The notes: a model not told the origin generated them from the letters alone. Numbered from the stretch's first letter, positions 18,957-28,266 are shown. The stretch: DNA of 54,818 nucleotides from Verrucomicrobiota bacterium (GCA_013285985.1 JABDGR010000003.1:1-54818), one strand, 5' to 3'. Translations and numbers: made by a program.

Positions 18957-20552
18957 TTAATTGCTGATGAGGGGAATGTCGCCCTTGGCGGACGACAGGT
19001 TGACCGTCTTGTTACCTGCCGCACCAAGGGTAACGTAGCCGGAAAACGTGGTGGTATTGCCGCTCAGGGTAACATTGCCGTTGACGGTCAGGCCGTCCCC
19101 GAAAATTGCATTGCCGTTTTTATAAATCGTGAGGGGATCAGCACTAGCGCCATTGCCAACGATGAAGAGCGGATCCGCCGGTTCCCAGGAAGTGACATTT
19201 CCGGAGCCCAAGCCCGTTACCGGGACGTTCGAATCCCCGAGCACAATGGAGCCAAAATACGCGGCATCCAAACTGTTGCCAAAAGCGAATGACCGCAAGC
19301 CGGGCATGGTGATGTTTGCGCCGAAGCCAAAGCTTTGCATCCCGCTGGTGTAGGCCGAAGCAACATTGGAGGAAGTGATATTTTGCGTCGTGTTGCTCGT
19401 CGCATTGGTGAAGACGACCGTCGCATTGCCGGTGACGAGGGTGAAATAATTGGAGGAGGCCGCGGTAGCGCGCAGATGTGCGGTGGAAGTGGCCAAAGTG
19501 ATGTTCCCGCCGGCGGGGGTGATTTGCAAAGTGTGGTTGCTGGAGGAACCCGAGAGCGTGAGGTTGCCGTTCCCGGACAGTTGCATCTGCTGCACCAGGA
19601 GCGTGGAGTTGGACTTCGCGCTCCAGCCATTTTGCCGCCAGACCCAGGTAGTGTTGCCGTCGTAGCCAGTGAAATTGATGGTGGGGTAAAAAAAGGTGCC
19701 GTCCGTGTGCTGACTGATATTGAAAGCCGGCGTATCCGTGCTGGTGTAGGTCAGGTCGCCGAAGTCAATCCCCGTATGGAACCAGGAATTGGCCGCACCC
19801 CAGGACGAAATCACTACCGGATTATAGCCCGACCATAACTCCAAGCCGCCATCGATGGTGTAATTGGTCTGGTTGCCAATGGGCGTGCCTTGGTACAGCC
19901 CGATAACATGCAAATCGTTGGTTATATTGAGCGTGTCGGCGGACAATGAACCGATGACGCTCAAACCGGAGTCGATGGTGAGCGATCCGCCAAATTCCGC
20001 ATTGCTGGTGCCATAGCTGGTTCCGGGAAAATCATTATCCGGCGGAGGTGGGCCCCCACCACCGCCGCCGCCAAGATCCGGTTCCGAGGTTGAATCCCAG
20101 CCTCCTGAAACGGCCCAAACATCGTCCCATTCGGATGGATTCCAGACGTACCAGTCGCCGGTGTAAGTATCCTGGGCATACTCCGTGCCATCAACATCAT
20201 AAGTGGTAAAATTATCGCCGCTCTCCAACAAGTCTCCCATATCACCGCCATTACCGCAGTAAAGCCACCCGCCGGTATCGGGGTCGGTCTGATTCGTCGC
20301 ATACCAATTACCGCTCACGGCATCATAAGCCATGTCGTTGCTGTAATAAAGGTAGTCCGTGCTCTGGGCCTGGGCGCGGCTGGCCACGGCTGTAAAAATA
20401 AATCCGGCCACGGCGAAAGCGGTCAATCGACGAACGGTTTTTTTGGCCAGAGGCCACGGGCCATTCCCCGCTCGCGACAAAATGTTCTTCAACTTGCGCG
20501 GCCCGGCCACGACGCAAAACAGTCCCATTAAAATTGGCTGCGCGAGTTTCAT
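18957..20552 (-). CDS. Secreted YadA-head-like repeat protein, paralogue (531 aa)
   Basis: This paralogue of the next gene shares the module SWGAANSWFHTGIDFGDLTY, then FTGYDGNTTWVWRQNG, and head-like repeats near the C-terminus (SGMQSFGFGANI, GLRSFAFGNSL). The export signal is clear only after an unusually long N-terminal region (TVRRLTAFAVAGFIFTAVAS, cleavage near RAQAQ). The start is therefore uncertain: ATG 20552 is used here, while ATG 20678 would add 42 residues. An acidic tyrosine/tryptophan-rich domain (DYLYYSND onward) and a poly-glycine/poly-proline hinge (GGGGGGPPPPDND) precede the beta region. It is the first gene of the apparent operon of two head-like proteins, Rhs protein and immunity candidate. 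Confidence 0.78.
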   Translation of the reverse strand: MKLAQPILMGLFCVVAGPRKLKNILSRAGNGPWPLAKKTVRRLTAFAVAGFIFTAVASRAQAQSTDYLYYSNDMAYDAVSGNWYATNQTDPDTGGWLYCGNGGDMGDLLESGDNFTTYDVDGTEYAQDTYTGDWYVWNPSEWDDVWAVSGGWDSTSEPDLGGGGGGGPPPPDNDFPGTSYGTSNAEFGGSLTIDSGLSVIGSLSADTLNITNDLHVIGLYQGTPIGNQTNYTIDGGLELWSGYNPVVISSWGAANSWFHTGIDFGDLTYTSTDTPAFNISQHTDGTFFYPTINFTGYDGNTTWVWRQNGWSAKSNSTLLVQQMQLSGNGNLTLSGSSSNHTLQITPAGGNITLATSTAHLRATAASSNYFTLVTGNATVVFTNATSNTTQNITSSNVASAYTSGMQSFGFGANITMPGLRSFAFGNSLDAAYFGSIVLGDSNVPVTGLGSGNVTSWEPADPLFIVGNGASADPLTIYKNGNAIFGDGLTVNGNVTLSGNTTTFSGYVTLGAAGNKTVNLSSAKGDIPLISN

Positions 20553-21015
20553 GGCAGGATCGATTGATGGTCGAAGGCCGTTGATAAAAGAACATCGTGT
20601 TGAGCGGGCGACGTCCTTACCTATGCTCATCCCAGAAAGTTTTAGACGCTCGCGCAAGATATTTTTAGTGAAAATCATAACAATCGTGTCACAATTAATT
20701 TTTTGAAAATTGGGGTGAACTGCTCAGCCTACAATTAATTTCTGTCTGTAAAAGCTTAGCTTAAAACCGTTTGTTTTGAAAATATCGAAGTCACGCAAAT
20801 GCCTTGAGATGATTGTTGAGCGCTGAAGGCCATCCAATTTCATGGGTGAAAATTGAATTGCGCACTCGAACAAACCGATGAATCGTAAAATTAATCAACC
20901 GATTGATTGGTGGTCGGAAGATCGCGGAGCAACCAGTGCCATGAGCGCCACCAATTGCCGTGGACTCATGAATCAGGGCCGCTATCATGTGCTTTTAGGC
21001 CCCAATGGGTTTGCG
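20553..21015. promoter_or_regulatory. Divergent intergenic region with direct repeats
   Basis: This AT-rich stretch separates the leftward Rhs operon from the rightward membrane-protein gene. It contains a perfect 11-bp direct repeat ACAATTAATTT at 20691-20701 and 20731-20741; the 40-bp period (about four helical turns) fits cooperative binding of a regulator. No consensus sigma-70 promoter can be assigned with confidence. Two alternative upstream starts (20678 minus, 20878 plus) would shrink the gap but give unnatural N-termini. Confidence 0.35.
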
Positions 21016-22587
21016 ATGCTGCCTTTTATTAAAAAAATCGCGGTCAGGACGGCGAACCAGCCATCGCCGCCGACCACCTACTGGCTGACGCGCTTTGTGC
21101 TACTTCGGCTGTTGGGCGCGGTGTACGCCATCGCGTTTCTCGTTGCAGCAAAGCAAATCATCCCGCTGATCGGCGCAGAGGGGCTGACGCCGCTGGCTCC
21201 AATCGCGGACCAAATTGCGAGCGAAGGCAAAACGGCCGGCTCGTTTTTTCAATACCCGTCGCTGTTCTGGTTCAACCACTCGGACGCCATGCTGCAAGAG
21301 ACGGCCTGGGCGGGCTTCGCACTTTCCTGCGTGGTCGTGGCCGGATACGCCAACGCGCTGATAATGCTGACGCTGTGGGCGTGGTACATGTCGTTCGTCC
21401 ACCTCGGCCTGGAATGGTATGGCTATGGCTGGGAAATCCAGCTGCTGGAAACCGGATTTCTGGCGGTTTTTTTATGTCCGCTGCTGGATCCGCGCCCGTT
21501 CCCGCGCCGCGCACCGCCGGTGGTGACGATCTGGCTTTATCGCTGGTTGATCTTCCGCATCATGCTCGGTGCGGGTCTCATCAAATTACGCGGCGACCCG
21601 GTGTGGCGCGACTACACGGCGCTCTATTATCATTTTGAGACACAGCCCATCCCGAACGGCCTGAGCCGGTGGTTCCATTTTCTGCCGCCGTTTGTCCTGC
21701 GACTGGGGGTGGGCCTCAACCATTTCGCGGAACTCATCGCGCCGTGGTTTGTGTTTTGGCCGCGGCTGGCGCGGCACATCGCCGGTTCAGTCATCATCCT
21801 CTTTCAACTCACGCTCGTCTTGAGCGGGAATCTCTCGTTTCTCAACTGGCTCACCATCGTCCCGGCGCTGGCGTGCTTTGATGACTCGTTCTGGCGCCGA
21901 GTTTTGCCCCATGTGCTCGTCCGCCACGCGGAAGAGGCGGCGGCCCTCGCGCAGCCTTCGCGCACCATGAAATGGGCGGCGTGGATTTATGCCGGAATCG
22001 TGGCCCTGCTGAGCATCCCGGTCGTGGTGAACCTCGCCTCGCCGCGGCAGTTGATGAACAACGCTTTCGACCCCCTCGGCCTGGTCAACACCTACGGCGC
22101 GTTCGGTTCTGTCGGCAAAGAGCGCCTCAACGTCGTCTTCGAAGGCACTGCCGCTGCGGTGCTCGACGAACATACCGTGTGGAAGGCCTATCCCTATATC
22201 GGCCTGCCGGTGGATGTCATGGAGCGCCCGCCGCAAGTCGCGCCCTATCAATTGCGTCTCGACTGGCAGATGTGGTTCGCCGCGATGGCCACGCCGAATC
22301 AATACCCCTTCACCATCAATGTCGTGTGGAAACTCCTGCACAATGACGCGGGCACGTTGAGTTTGTTTGCGGACAATCCGTTCCCCGACAAGCCGCCGCA
22401 CTTTATCCGCGCCCGGCTTTATAAATACAGCTTCGCGCCGTTGGACAACCCCACCGGCGCTTATTGGACGCGCCAGGACCTCGGCGACTGGCTGCCACCC
22501 CTCTCGGCTGACAACCCATCGCTGCAAATGGAATTGTCCCGCCGGCACTGGCTGACCTCCGCATCCGCGCAACCCGCGCCAAAGTGA
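21016..22587 (+). CDS. Lipase maturation factor (LMF1)-like membrane protein
   Basis: The 523-residue protein matches the lipase-maturation-factor family in its hallmark stretch GLIKLRGDPVWRDYTALYYH (about 190-210), followed by FETQPIPNGLSRWFH. Several hydrophobic segments predict at least seven membrane helices. The C-terminal 200 residues form a soluble domain with the family-typical ending about NPFPDKPPHFIRARLYKYSF. In vertebrates LMF1 helps fold secreted lipases; the bacterial role is not established. ATG 21016 is chosen because the 46 residues from an upstream ATG (20878) are non-hydrophobic and lack family resemblance. A Gfo/Idh/MocA gene follows 50 bases downstream. Confidence 0.85.
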   Translation: MLPFIKKIAVRTANQPSPPTTYWLTRFVLLRLLGAVYAIAFLVAAKQIIPLIGAEGLTPLAPIADQIASEGKTAGSFFQYPSLFWFNHSDAMLQETAWAGFALSCVVVAGYANALIMLTLWAWYMSFVHLGLEWYGYGWEIQLLETGFLAVFLCPLLDPRPFPRRAPPVVTIWLYRWLIFRIMLGAGLIKLRGDPVWRDYTALYYHFETQPIPNGLSRWFHFLPPFVLRLGVGLNHFAELIAPWFVFWPRLARHIAGSVIILFQLTLVLSGNLSFLNWLTIVPALACFDDSFWRRVLPHVLVRHAEEAAALAQPSRTMKWAAWIYAGIVALLSIPVVVNLASPRQLMNNAFDPLGLVNTYGAFGSVGKERLNVVFEGTAAAVLDEHTVWKAYPYIGLPVDVMERPPQVAPYQLRLDWQMWFAAMATPNQYPFTINVVWKLLHNDAGTLSLFADNPFPDKPPHFIRARLYKYSFAPLDNPTGAYWTRQDLGDWLPPLSADNPSLQMELSRRHWLTSASAQPAPK

Positions 22588-22637
22588 AATAAATATTTCT
22601 TTTGCCGCCCGCCCCTGCCCTAGCCTAGCCTGCGCGC

Positions 22638-23705
22638 ATGGCTGCCGCTTCATCCGCGTGGAAACCGCGCGACATTATCCGCTGGGGCATCCTTGGTTGC
22701 GGTGAAGTGACCGAGGTCAAAAGCGGGCCGGGTTTTCAAAAATCCGCCGGGTCGAAGCTGGTCGCGGTGATGCGCCGGCAGGCGAAGCTCGCCGAGGATT
22801 ACGCTCACCGCCATGGCGTGCCAAAATGGTGCGCGGATGCCGATGCGCTTATCCGCGACCCCGAGGTGGACGCCGTTTACATCGCCACACCGCCCGGCTC
22901 GCACCTCGAATACGCTCGGCGCGTGGCCACCGCGGGCAAACCGTGCCATGTGGAAAAACCGATGGCGCGCAACGCCACCGAGTGCGAGGAGATGCTCGCC
23001 GCATTTGCGCAGATGAAATTGCCGCTCTTTGTCGCCTACTACCGCCGCGCGCAACCGCGTTTCTTGAAGGCCAGGGAATTGATTGAAAGCGCCTTGGGCC
23101 GCGTCACCCACGTGCATTATCAATTCACCGACCCGCGCCACTCGGCGGCCCAAGCTGGCAGCCTGCCCTGGCGGCTTGAGGCCGAGAACGCCGGCGGAGG
23201 ATTTTTCCTCGACCTCGGCTCGCATACACTGGACCTGCTCGATTTTTTCTTTGGCCCGCTCGACGGGGTTTCCGGCCACGCCGCCAACCTTGCCTCGCCT
23301 TATGAAGTCGAAGACACGCTGACCATGAGCTTCCGCACGCCTGCGGGCGCACCCGGCACGGCAGCTTGGAATTTCGCCGGAACCGTCGCAAAGACGGAAG
23401 ATTTTTTCCTCATCACCGGCACCGAGGGTCGAGTGACTTTCTCAACTTTCGGCAATGAACCGCTGCGGCTGGAAACGGCCGATGGCAAAATTCAGGAATT
23501 TCCCTTCACACCGCCTGAGCATGTGGCTCAGCCGCTCATCCAAACCGTGGTGGACGAATTGCGCGGGCGCGGAAAATGCCCCAGCACCGGCGAGTCCGCC
23601 GCGCGCACATCCCGCGTCATGGACAAGGTGCTCGATTCTTATTACGGCGGGCGCACGGATGCCTTTTGGCAGCGCCAGAAGAGTTGGCCGGGCCGCCGAA
23701 AGTAG
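22638..23705 (+). CDS. Gfo/Idh/MocA-family NAD(P)-dependent oxidoreductase
   Basis: The 355-residue enzyme has an N-terminal Rossmann fold (WGILGCGEVTEVKSGPGF, about 14-31) and the family's E-K-P motif in CHVEKPMARN near 110. The C-terminal alpha/beta dimerisation domain includes GGGFFLDLGSHTLDLLDFFF near 190, with the usual active-site histidine. Members oxidise or reduce sugars, inositols or related polyols; the substrate cannot be read from sequence. It may be cotranscribed with the preceding LMF-like gene. A bidirectional hairpin terminator follows directly. Confidence 0.9.
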   Translation: MAAASSAWKPRDIIRWGILGCGEVTEVKSGPGFQKSAGSKLVAVMRRQAKLAEDYAHRHGVPKWCADADALIRDPEVDAVYIATPPGSHLEYARRVATAGKPCHVEKPMARNATECEEMLAAFAQMKLPLFVAYYRRAQPRFLKARELIESALGRVTHVHYQFTDPRHSAAQAGSLPWRLEAENAGGGFFLDLGSHTLDLLDFFFGPLDGVSGHAANLASPYEVEDTLTMSFRTPAGAPGTAAWNFAGTVAKTEDFFLITGTEGRVTFSTFGNEPLRLETADGKIQEFPFTPPEHVAQPLIQTVVDELRGRGKCPSTGESAARTSRVMDKVLDSYYGGRTDAFWQRQKSWPGRRK

Positions 23706-23727
23706 TTTCTTAATTTGGGACAAAAAA

Positions 23728-23755
23728 AACGGCGCACTGTTTCCAGTACGCCGTT
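23728..23755. terminator. Bidirectional rho-independent terminator
   Basis: AACGGCG (23728-23734) pairs with CGCCGTT (23749-23755), extended by ACTG/CAGT around a TTTC loop with one mismatch. A T-rich tract follows on the plus strand, and an A8 run before the stem provides a T-run on the minus strand. It lies between two convergent genes, so it can serve both. Confidence 0.8.
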
Positions 23756-23777
23756 CGTTTTGTCGGAGGAAAACTAT

Positions 23778-25007
23778 TTAGTGTCCGATAAAAATGACAT
23801 CCAGCAGCCGCGGACCCCTGGGGCCGCCACGACCACCACGGCCGCCACGACCCGCTGAATCCGCCGGTGCGGCCGCCGCGACTTGGGCAGAACCCGCCGA
23901 AGCCGCCGGCGTGGCGGAGGCCATCGCGGGCGCCGGAGCGGAAGCTGCCGGAGCGGCCGAGGACGCCGCCGCCGCGGAACTGGCGGCCGGGGCCGGGGGC
24001 GTCGGCACAGCTTCGGTGGTAATGACAACGATGTGGCCCGTCTTGGCGTCCAAAGTGCAGGTCTTGGCGCCCGATTTGGTGGTTACCGTGTCTTCCAAAA
24101 CAAAATCGGTCGGGCTGTTTTCCTTGATGATGGAAAGCGTGCCATTGCCGTGAGAACTGAAAGCTTCCATGGTATCGGGATTGAAACCACCGCCATCCGA
24201 GCTGCCGGCGAGCGGCAAGGTGGTGATAATTTTGCCATCAGTGGCGCTGAGGATGACGCAAGTCGGCCCGCCTCCCTGCGCTCCACGGCACATCGCAAAG
24301 AGGATATGGTTCTTGGCGTCGATGGCCAAACCGGCGTCCCCGGCGCCTTTTTCGCCCAAGTCGTAATGCGCGGTCACCTGGAGGGTCTTGGCATCCACCA
24401 CGGCGATGGAGCCCTGGTCTTCACAATCAAAATAGAGATGGCCCTCGCCATCCGTGGCGCCTTGCTCGACGGCGGCGTTGGAGCCGTCGCGGCCAATGGC
24501 GTCAACCGTGCCAACGACCGAGCCGTCCTTGGAGTCAATGACGCGGAGGTTGGGCGCGCGGTGGCTGAGAATAAAAAAATGGTGGGTCGGAGCATCGAAG
24601 AGATAGCCGTCCGCTCCTGCCGCCGGTATCGTTTTAATCGGCTCGAGAGTCTGGGTATTAAAAAAGACCGCCGGGTTGCCGGAGACAAGGCCGGTGTGGT
24701 TTTCCGGGTCGAGCGCGGCGCCATGCCCGGATGCATTGGGCAAACTGCCCGCCAGCTTGAAGGTGTCGAGGTCAAACACACTGACCACGTTTCCGCAGGC
24801 GACATAGACGCGGCGGTTGACGCTGTCCGCCGTGACATAGTCAATCCCGCCCGCGGCGGGAATCTGCGTGGTCGCGAGAATTTTGTAAGGCTTGGCGGCG
24901 GGGGCGGCCGCAGCTGCCGACGGCGCGGTTTGGGCAAAGGTGGTGGAAGCCAGCAAGCCAATGCCGGCGAGAACGAGGAAGGTGGAGGACGTAGGGGACG
25001 GTTTCAT
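23778..25007 (-). CDS. Secreted YncE/YVTN-type beta-propeller protein
   Basis: The 409-residue protein begins with a signal peptide (MKPSPTSSTFLVLAGIGLLA, cleavage near TFAQ). About seven propeller-like repeats follow, with recurring phrases such as VNRRVYVACGNVVSVFDLD, LRVIDSKDGSVVGTV and IAVVDAKTLQVTAHYDLG. These are typical of YncE/YVTN proteins, which act outside the cytoplasm as binding scaffolds. Residues about 330-385 form an alanine/serine/proline low-complexity linker. The C-terminus is an arginine-glycine cluster (GRGGRGGRGGPRGPR) before LLDVIFIGH. The ligand is unknown. Confidence 0.85.
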   Translation of the reverse strand: MKPSPTSSTFLVLAGIGLLASTTFAQTAPSAAAAAPAAKPYKILATTQIPAAGGIDYVTADSVNRRVYVACGNVVSVFDLDTFKLAGSLPNASGHGAALDPENHTGLVSGNPAVFFNTQTLEPIKTIPAAGADGYLFDAPTHHFFILSHRAPNLRVIDSKDGSVVGTVDAIGRDGSNAAVEQGATDGEGHLYFDCEDQGSIAVVDAKTLQVTAHYDLGEKGAGDAGLAIDAKNHILFAMCRGAQGGGPTCVILSATDGKIITTLPLAGSSDGGGFNPDTMEAFSSHGNGTLSIIKENSPTDFVLEDTVTTKSGAKTCTLDAKTGHIVVITTEAVPTPPAPAASSAAAASSAAPAASAPAPAMASATPAASAGSAQVAAAAPADSAGRGGRGGRGGPRGPRLLDVIFIGH

Positions 25008-25076
25008 GGGAGGGTTAATTTAGCACGGCAAGGGTTACCGCAGCATTACGTAAAATTCAAGCCCGCTCGCAGTGAG

Positions 25077-26006
25077 TCAACCGGCGGTCAAGTCCCGGAC
25101 CAACAGCACGGCTTTGGGGCCGTTGGGCGAAAAACTCAAAGACTTGAGCCCGGCCACTGCCCGTTGTTTGAGCATGGCCAGCCCGATGCTCTCGCCGTCC
25201 TTGGTGACCCGGCTGCGCAATTCGCCCGCCGGCACTTCACCGGCAAACAATGGCACCGGCTCGGTCGCCGACGGCCATTGCTGCGGAAACTCCCACGCCA
25301 CCTGCCACAAACCGCGGTTCACATGCCCCTGCGAGTGTAGGCGCGACATGATTTCCTGGCCGACGAAGCAACCCTTCTCAAACGAGACCGCGGCGCCTTC
25401 CAACCGCGCCTCCTGCGGTAAATCACCCGGCCCGGCATCCTGCGGCACGGCCGGAACCCCCGCGACGACGCGCAGGCCATGCAAGTCTTCTGCCGAACAT
25501 GCCGCGGCGCCGAGACTGCTTAACTCGGCGATGATTTTTTCCGCCGCGGCGGGTGGCACTAATATATCCCATGAACCGAACGACGACGGCCGCCGACCCA
25601 TCCAAGATTCGCAAACTGCCGGGTCCGCGACGCGGTCAACCAGTTCAGATAAATCGGCGTCCGGCTCCGCAGGCCACAGATGCAGCAGGCAAAATTTTTC
25701 CGTCTCGTCGGCCAGCGTCACTTCATCGGCCACGAGACGCGATTCGAGCTGCCCGCGCAAAAGGGTGGCGGGGCAATCGTAACTGAGCAGAAGAAAATTC
25801 TCGTGAGTTTTCTCAAGGACAAAACTATCGGCCTGGATTTTACCCTTGTGGTCGAGCCACAATCCATAGGTCACGGACAACTCGATGCCGGGATTTTTCA
25901 GGTCGTTCGAGAACTGGCTTTGCAAAAATGCGAAGGCATCCGGCCCCGTGGCGCGCAAGACTGCCGCGGGCCGCGTCAGATGATAAAACACATAAGTTTC
26001 CGCCAT
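25077..26006 (-). CDS. ygfZ: YgfZ/GcvT-like folate-binding protein
   Basis: YgfZ proteins use tetrahydrofolate to support assembly or repair of certain iron-sulfur enzymes. The 309-residue protein has the family signature KGCFVGQE (near residue 212), with the conserved cysteine, plus the N-terminal GcvT-like fold (FLQSQFSNDL and GLWLDHKGKIQADSF). It is transcribed divergently from the DAHP synthase gene. An ordinary, intact member of the family. Confidence 0.9.
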   Translation of the reverse strand: MAETYVFYHLTRPAAVLRATGPDAFAFLQSQFSNDLKNPGIELSVTYGLWLDHKGKIQADSFVLEKTHENFLLLSYDCPATLLRGQLESRLVADEVTLADETEKFCLLHLWPAEPDADLSELVDRVADPAVCESWMGRRPSSFGSWDILVPPAAAEKIIAELSSLGAAACSAEDLHGLRVVAGVPAVPQDAGPGDLPQEARLEGAAVSFEKGCFVGQEIMSRLHSQGHVNRGLWQVAWEFPQQWPSATEPVPLFAGEVPAGELRSRVTKDGESIGLAMLKQRAVAGLKSLSFSPNGPKAVLLVRDLTAG

Positions 26007-26133
26007 AGGTGGGATACTCTATACCTTCTGTTCTTGCCGCGCGCACGCAAATTTGATTCATTGGCCCGCTTTACCCCAAGCCTCGCCGGCCCTGCGGCAT
26101 GCCTCCGCGCTGGCGCCTTTTTCCATTTTTCCC

Positions 26134-27204
26134 GTGCCCAAAGTCACCGACATCAACATTTCCTCGAATCGTGCGCTGCCCACGCCGCACGAACTGCTGG
26201 CCAGCGCCCCGCGCACGGACGCCCAGGCCCGGTTCGTCGCCGCCAGCCGCGAGGCCATCCACCGCATCATCTTTGGCGACGACCCACGCTGGCTGCTCGT
26301 CGTCGGCCCATGCTCCATCCACGACGTGGCCGCCGGGCGCGAATACGCGGAAAAGCTCGCCGCACTCAGCCGCGAAGTCTCCGACCGTCTGCTGCTCGTC
26401 ATGCGCGTCTATTTTGAGAAACCGCGCACGACCACCGGCTGGAAGGGTCTCATCATGGACCCGCACCTTGATGACACATGCGATATTCCTGCCGGCCTGA
26501 AAATCGCGCGCGAATTCCTCCGCACAGTGATCGACCTCGGCCTGCCCACGGCGACCGAGCTGCTCGATCCGATTACGCCACAGTATATTGCCGACTTGAT
26601 TTGCTGGTCGGCCATTGGCGCGCGCACTACGGAATCGCAAACGCACCGCCAGATGGCTTCCGGCCTCTCGATGCCGATGGGTTTCAAGAACGGCACCGAC
26701 GGCTCCGTCCAGACGGCCATCAACGCCATCAAGGCGGCGCGCTCGCCGCAGACTTTCCTCGGCATCAACGAAGACGGCCGGGCCTCCGCCGTGACCACGC
26801 GCGGCAACCCGAACTGCCACCTCGTCCTGCGCGGAGGCTCGAATGGGCCCAATTACGGCACGGAGCACGTCGCCGCCGCGGAAAAACTTTTGCACACCGC
26901 CGGCCTGCCCACGCCCATCATGGTGGATTGCTCGCACGACAACAGCGGCAAAAAGCACGACCGCCAGCCCGCGGTGTTCCAGGACGTGCTCGCCCAGCGC
27001 ACCGGCGGGCGCGCGTGCCTCATCGGCGCGATGCTGGAAAGCAACCTCCACGCCGGCAACCAGCCCGAGCCGAAACGCGGCGCCGCGCTGCGCCCCGGCG
27101 TCTCCATTACCGATGCCTGCATTGACTGGCCGACCACTGAGCGCCTGGTGCGCAAAGCCCATGAAGCCTTGCAGGCGCTGACGCCCGTCGCCGCGGCGAA
27201 ATAA
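26134..27204 (+). CDS. 3-deoxy-7-phosphoheptulonate (DAHP) synthase, class I
   Basis: This enzyme condenses phosphoenolpyruvate with erythrose 4-phosphate, the first step of the shikimate pathway. The AroF/G/H-type signatures are clear: LLVVGPCSIHD (near 49), RVYFEKPRTTTGWKG (near 90), ASGLSMPMGFKNGTDG (near 175) and MVDCSHDNSGKK (near 265). The GTG at 26134 is preferred because it gives 356 residues, close to E. coli AroG. Starting at ATG 26053 adds 27 proline-rich residues with no family resemblance. Which feedback type (Phe, Tyr or Trp) it represents cannot be told by eye. Confidence 0.92.
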   Translation: MPKVTDINISSNRALPTPHELLASAPRTDAQARFVAASREAIHRIIFGDDPRWLLVVGPCSIHDVAAGREYAEKLAALSREVSDRLLLVMRVYFEKPRTTTGWKGLIMDPHLDDTCDIPAGLKIAREFLRTVIDLGLPTATELLDPITPQYIADLICWSAIGARTTESQTHRQMASGLSMPMGFKNGTDGSVQTAINAIKAARSPQTFLGINEDGRASAVTTRGNPNCHLVLRGGSNGPNYGTEHVAAAEKLLHTAGLPTPIMVDCSHDNSGKKHDRQPAVFQDVLAQRTGGRACLIGAMLESNLHAGNQPEPKRGAALRPGVSITDACIDWPTTERLVRKAHEALQALTPVAAAK

Positions 27205-27251
27205 ATCGTGTTTTACATCTTGAGTCATAACCCATAAATTTTGAGTTCCTC

Positions 27252-28238
27252 ATGAAACAACCCATTCGAGTCGCCGTCACCGGCGCAGCCGGCCAGATCG
27301 GCTACGCCCTCCTGTTCCGCATCGCCTCCGGCGCCGTCTTCGGCCCCGACCAACCGGTGGCGCTCAACTTGATTGAGATCCCGCCCGGCCTCGAACCACT
27401 GAAGGGCGTCGTGATGGAACTCGACGACTGCGCGTTCCCGTTGCTGACGGAAGTCGTGCAGACGGCCGACCTCAACGAGGGCTTTAAGAATGTGAACTGG
27501 GCGTTGCTCGTAGGCAGCGTGCCGCGCAAGGCCGGGATGGAGCGCAAGGAACTCCTCGGCATCAACGGCAAAATTTTCGTCGGCCAGGGCCAGGCCATCG
27601 CCAAAAACGCCGCAGCGGACGTGCGCGTGCTGGTCGTCGGCAACCCGTGCAACACCAATTGCTACATCGCGATGCGCAACGCCGCCGGCGTGCCCGCGGA
27701 CCGCTGGTTCGCGATGACGCGCCTCGATGAAAACCGTGCCAAGGCCCAGCTCGCGCAAAAAGCCAGCGTGCCGGTGAGCCGCGTGACCAACCTGTGCATC
27801 TGGGGCAACCATTCCTCGACGCAGTACCCTGATTTCTACAACGCGAAAATCAACGGCCAGCCCGCGAACGACGTCATCGGCCACGAAGAATGGCTCAAGG
27901 GCACGTTCATTCCTTCGGTTCAACAGCGCGGCGCGGCCATCATCAAGGCCCGCGGCGCGTCCTCGGCCGCTTCCGCCGCCAATGCCGCGATTGACACGGT
28001 GCGCTCGCTCGTCAACCCGACCCCTGCGGGCGACTGGTTCAGCGTCGCCGTATGCTCGGACGGCTCTTACGGCATTCCCAAAGGCATCATCGCCTCGATG
28101 CCCATCCGCAGCGACGGGAAGAAATGGTCGGTCGTCCCCGGCGTACCGGTCAATGAATTCTCGAAAGGGAAAATCGCCGCGAGCATCGCCGAGCTGCAGG
28201 AAGAGATTTCGCTGACGAGCGAGCTGGTGCCGAAGTAA
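27252..28238 (+). CDS. mdh: NAD-dependent malate dehydrogenase
   Basis: The 328-residue protein catalyses malate/oxaloacetate interconversion in the citric acid cycle. It shows the NAD-binding loop [18 protein letters not shown] (about 10-27), [11 protein letters not shown] (near 133), the substrate arginine in [14 protein letters not shown] (near 157) and the catalytic histidine in [12 protein letters not shown] (near 187). Length and motifs match the cytosolic-type malate dehydrogenases. It lies 47 bases after the DAHP synthase gene on the same strand and 74 bases before a tRNA pair. Confidence 0.95.
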   Translation: MKQPIRVAVTGAAGQIGYALLFRIASGAVFGPDQPVALNLIEIPPGLEPLKGVVMELDDCAFPLLTEVVQTADLNEGFKNVNWALLVGSVPRKAGMERKELLGINGKIFVGQGQAIAKNAAADVRVLVVGNPCNTNCYIAMRNAAGVPADRWFAMTRLDENRAKAQLAQKASVPVSRVTNLCIWGNHSSTQYPDFYNAKINGQPANDVIGHEEWLKGTFIPSVQQRGAAIIKARGASSAASAANAAIDTVRSLVNPTPAGDWFSVAVCSDGSYGIPKGIIASMPIRSDGKKWSVVPGVPVNEFSKGKIAASIAELQEEISLTSELVPK

Positions 28239-28266
28239 GAGTTTGAGGGCTGGTGTTCCTTTCGCC

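Noticed and set aside
23883-25340. 485-residue plus-strand frame
   Set aside because: It lies opposite the beta-propeller gene and continues into ygfZ; the translation is arginine/glycine-rich with no motifs.
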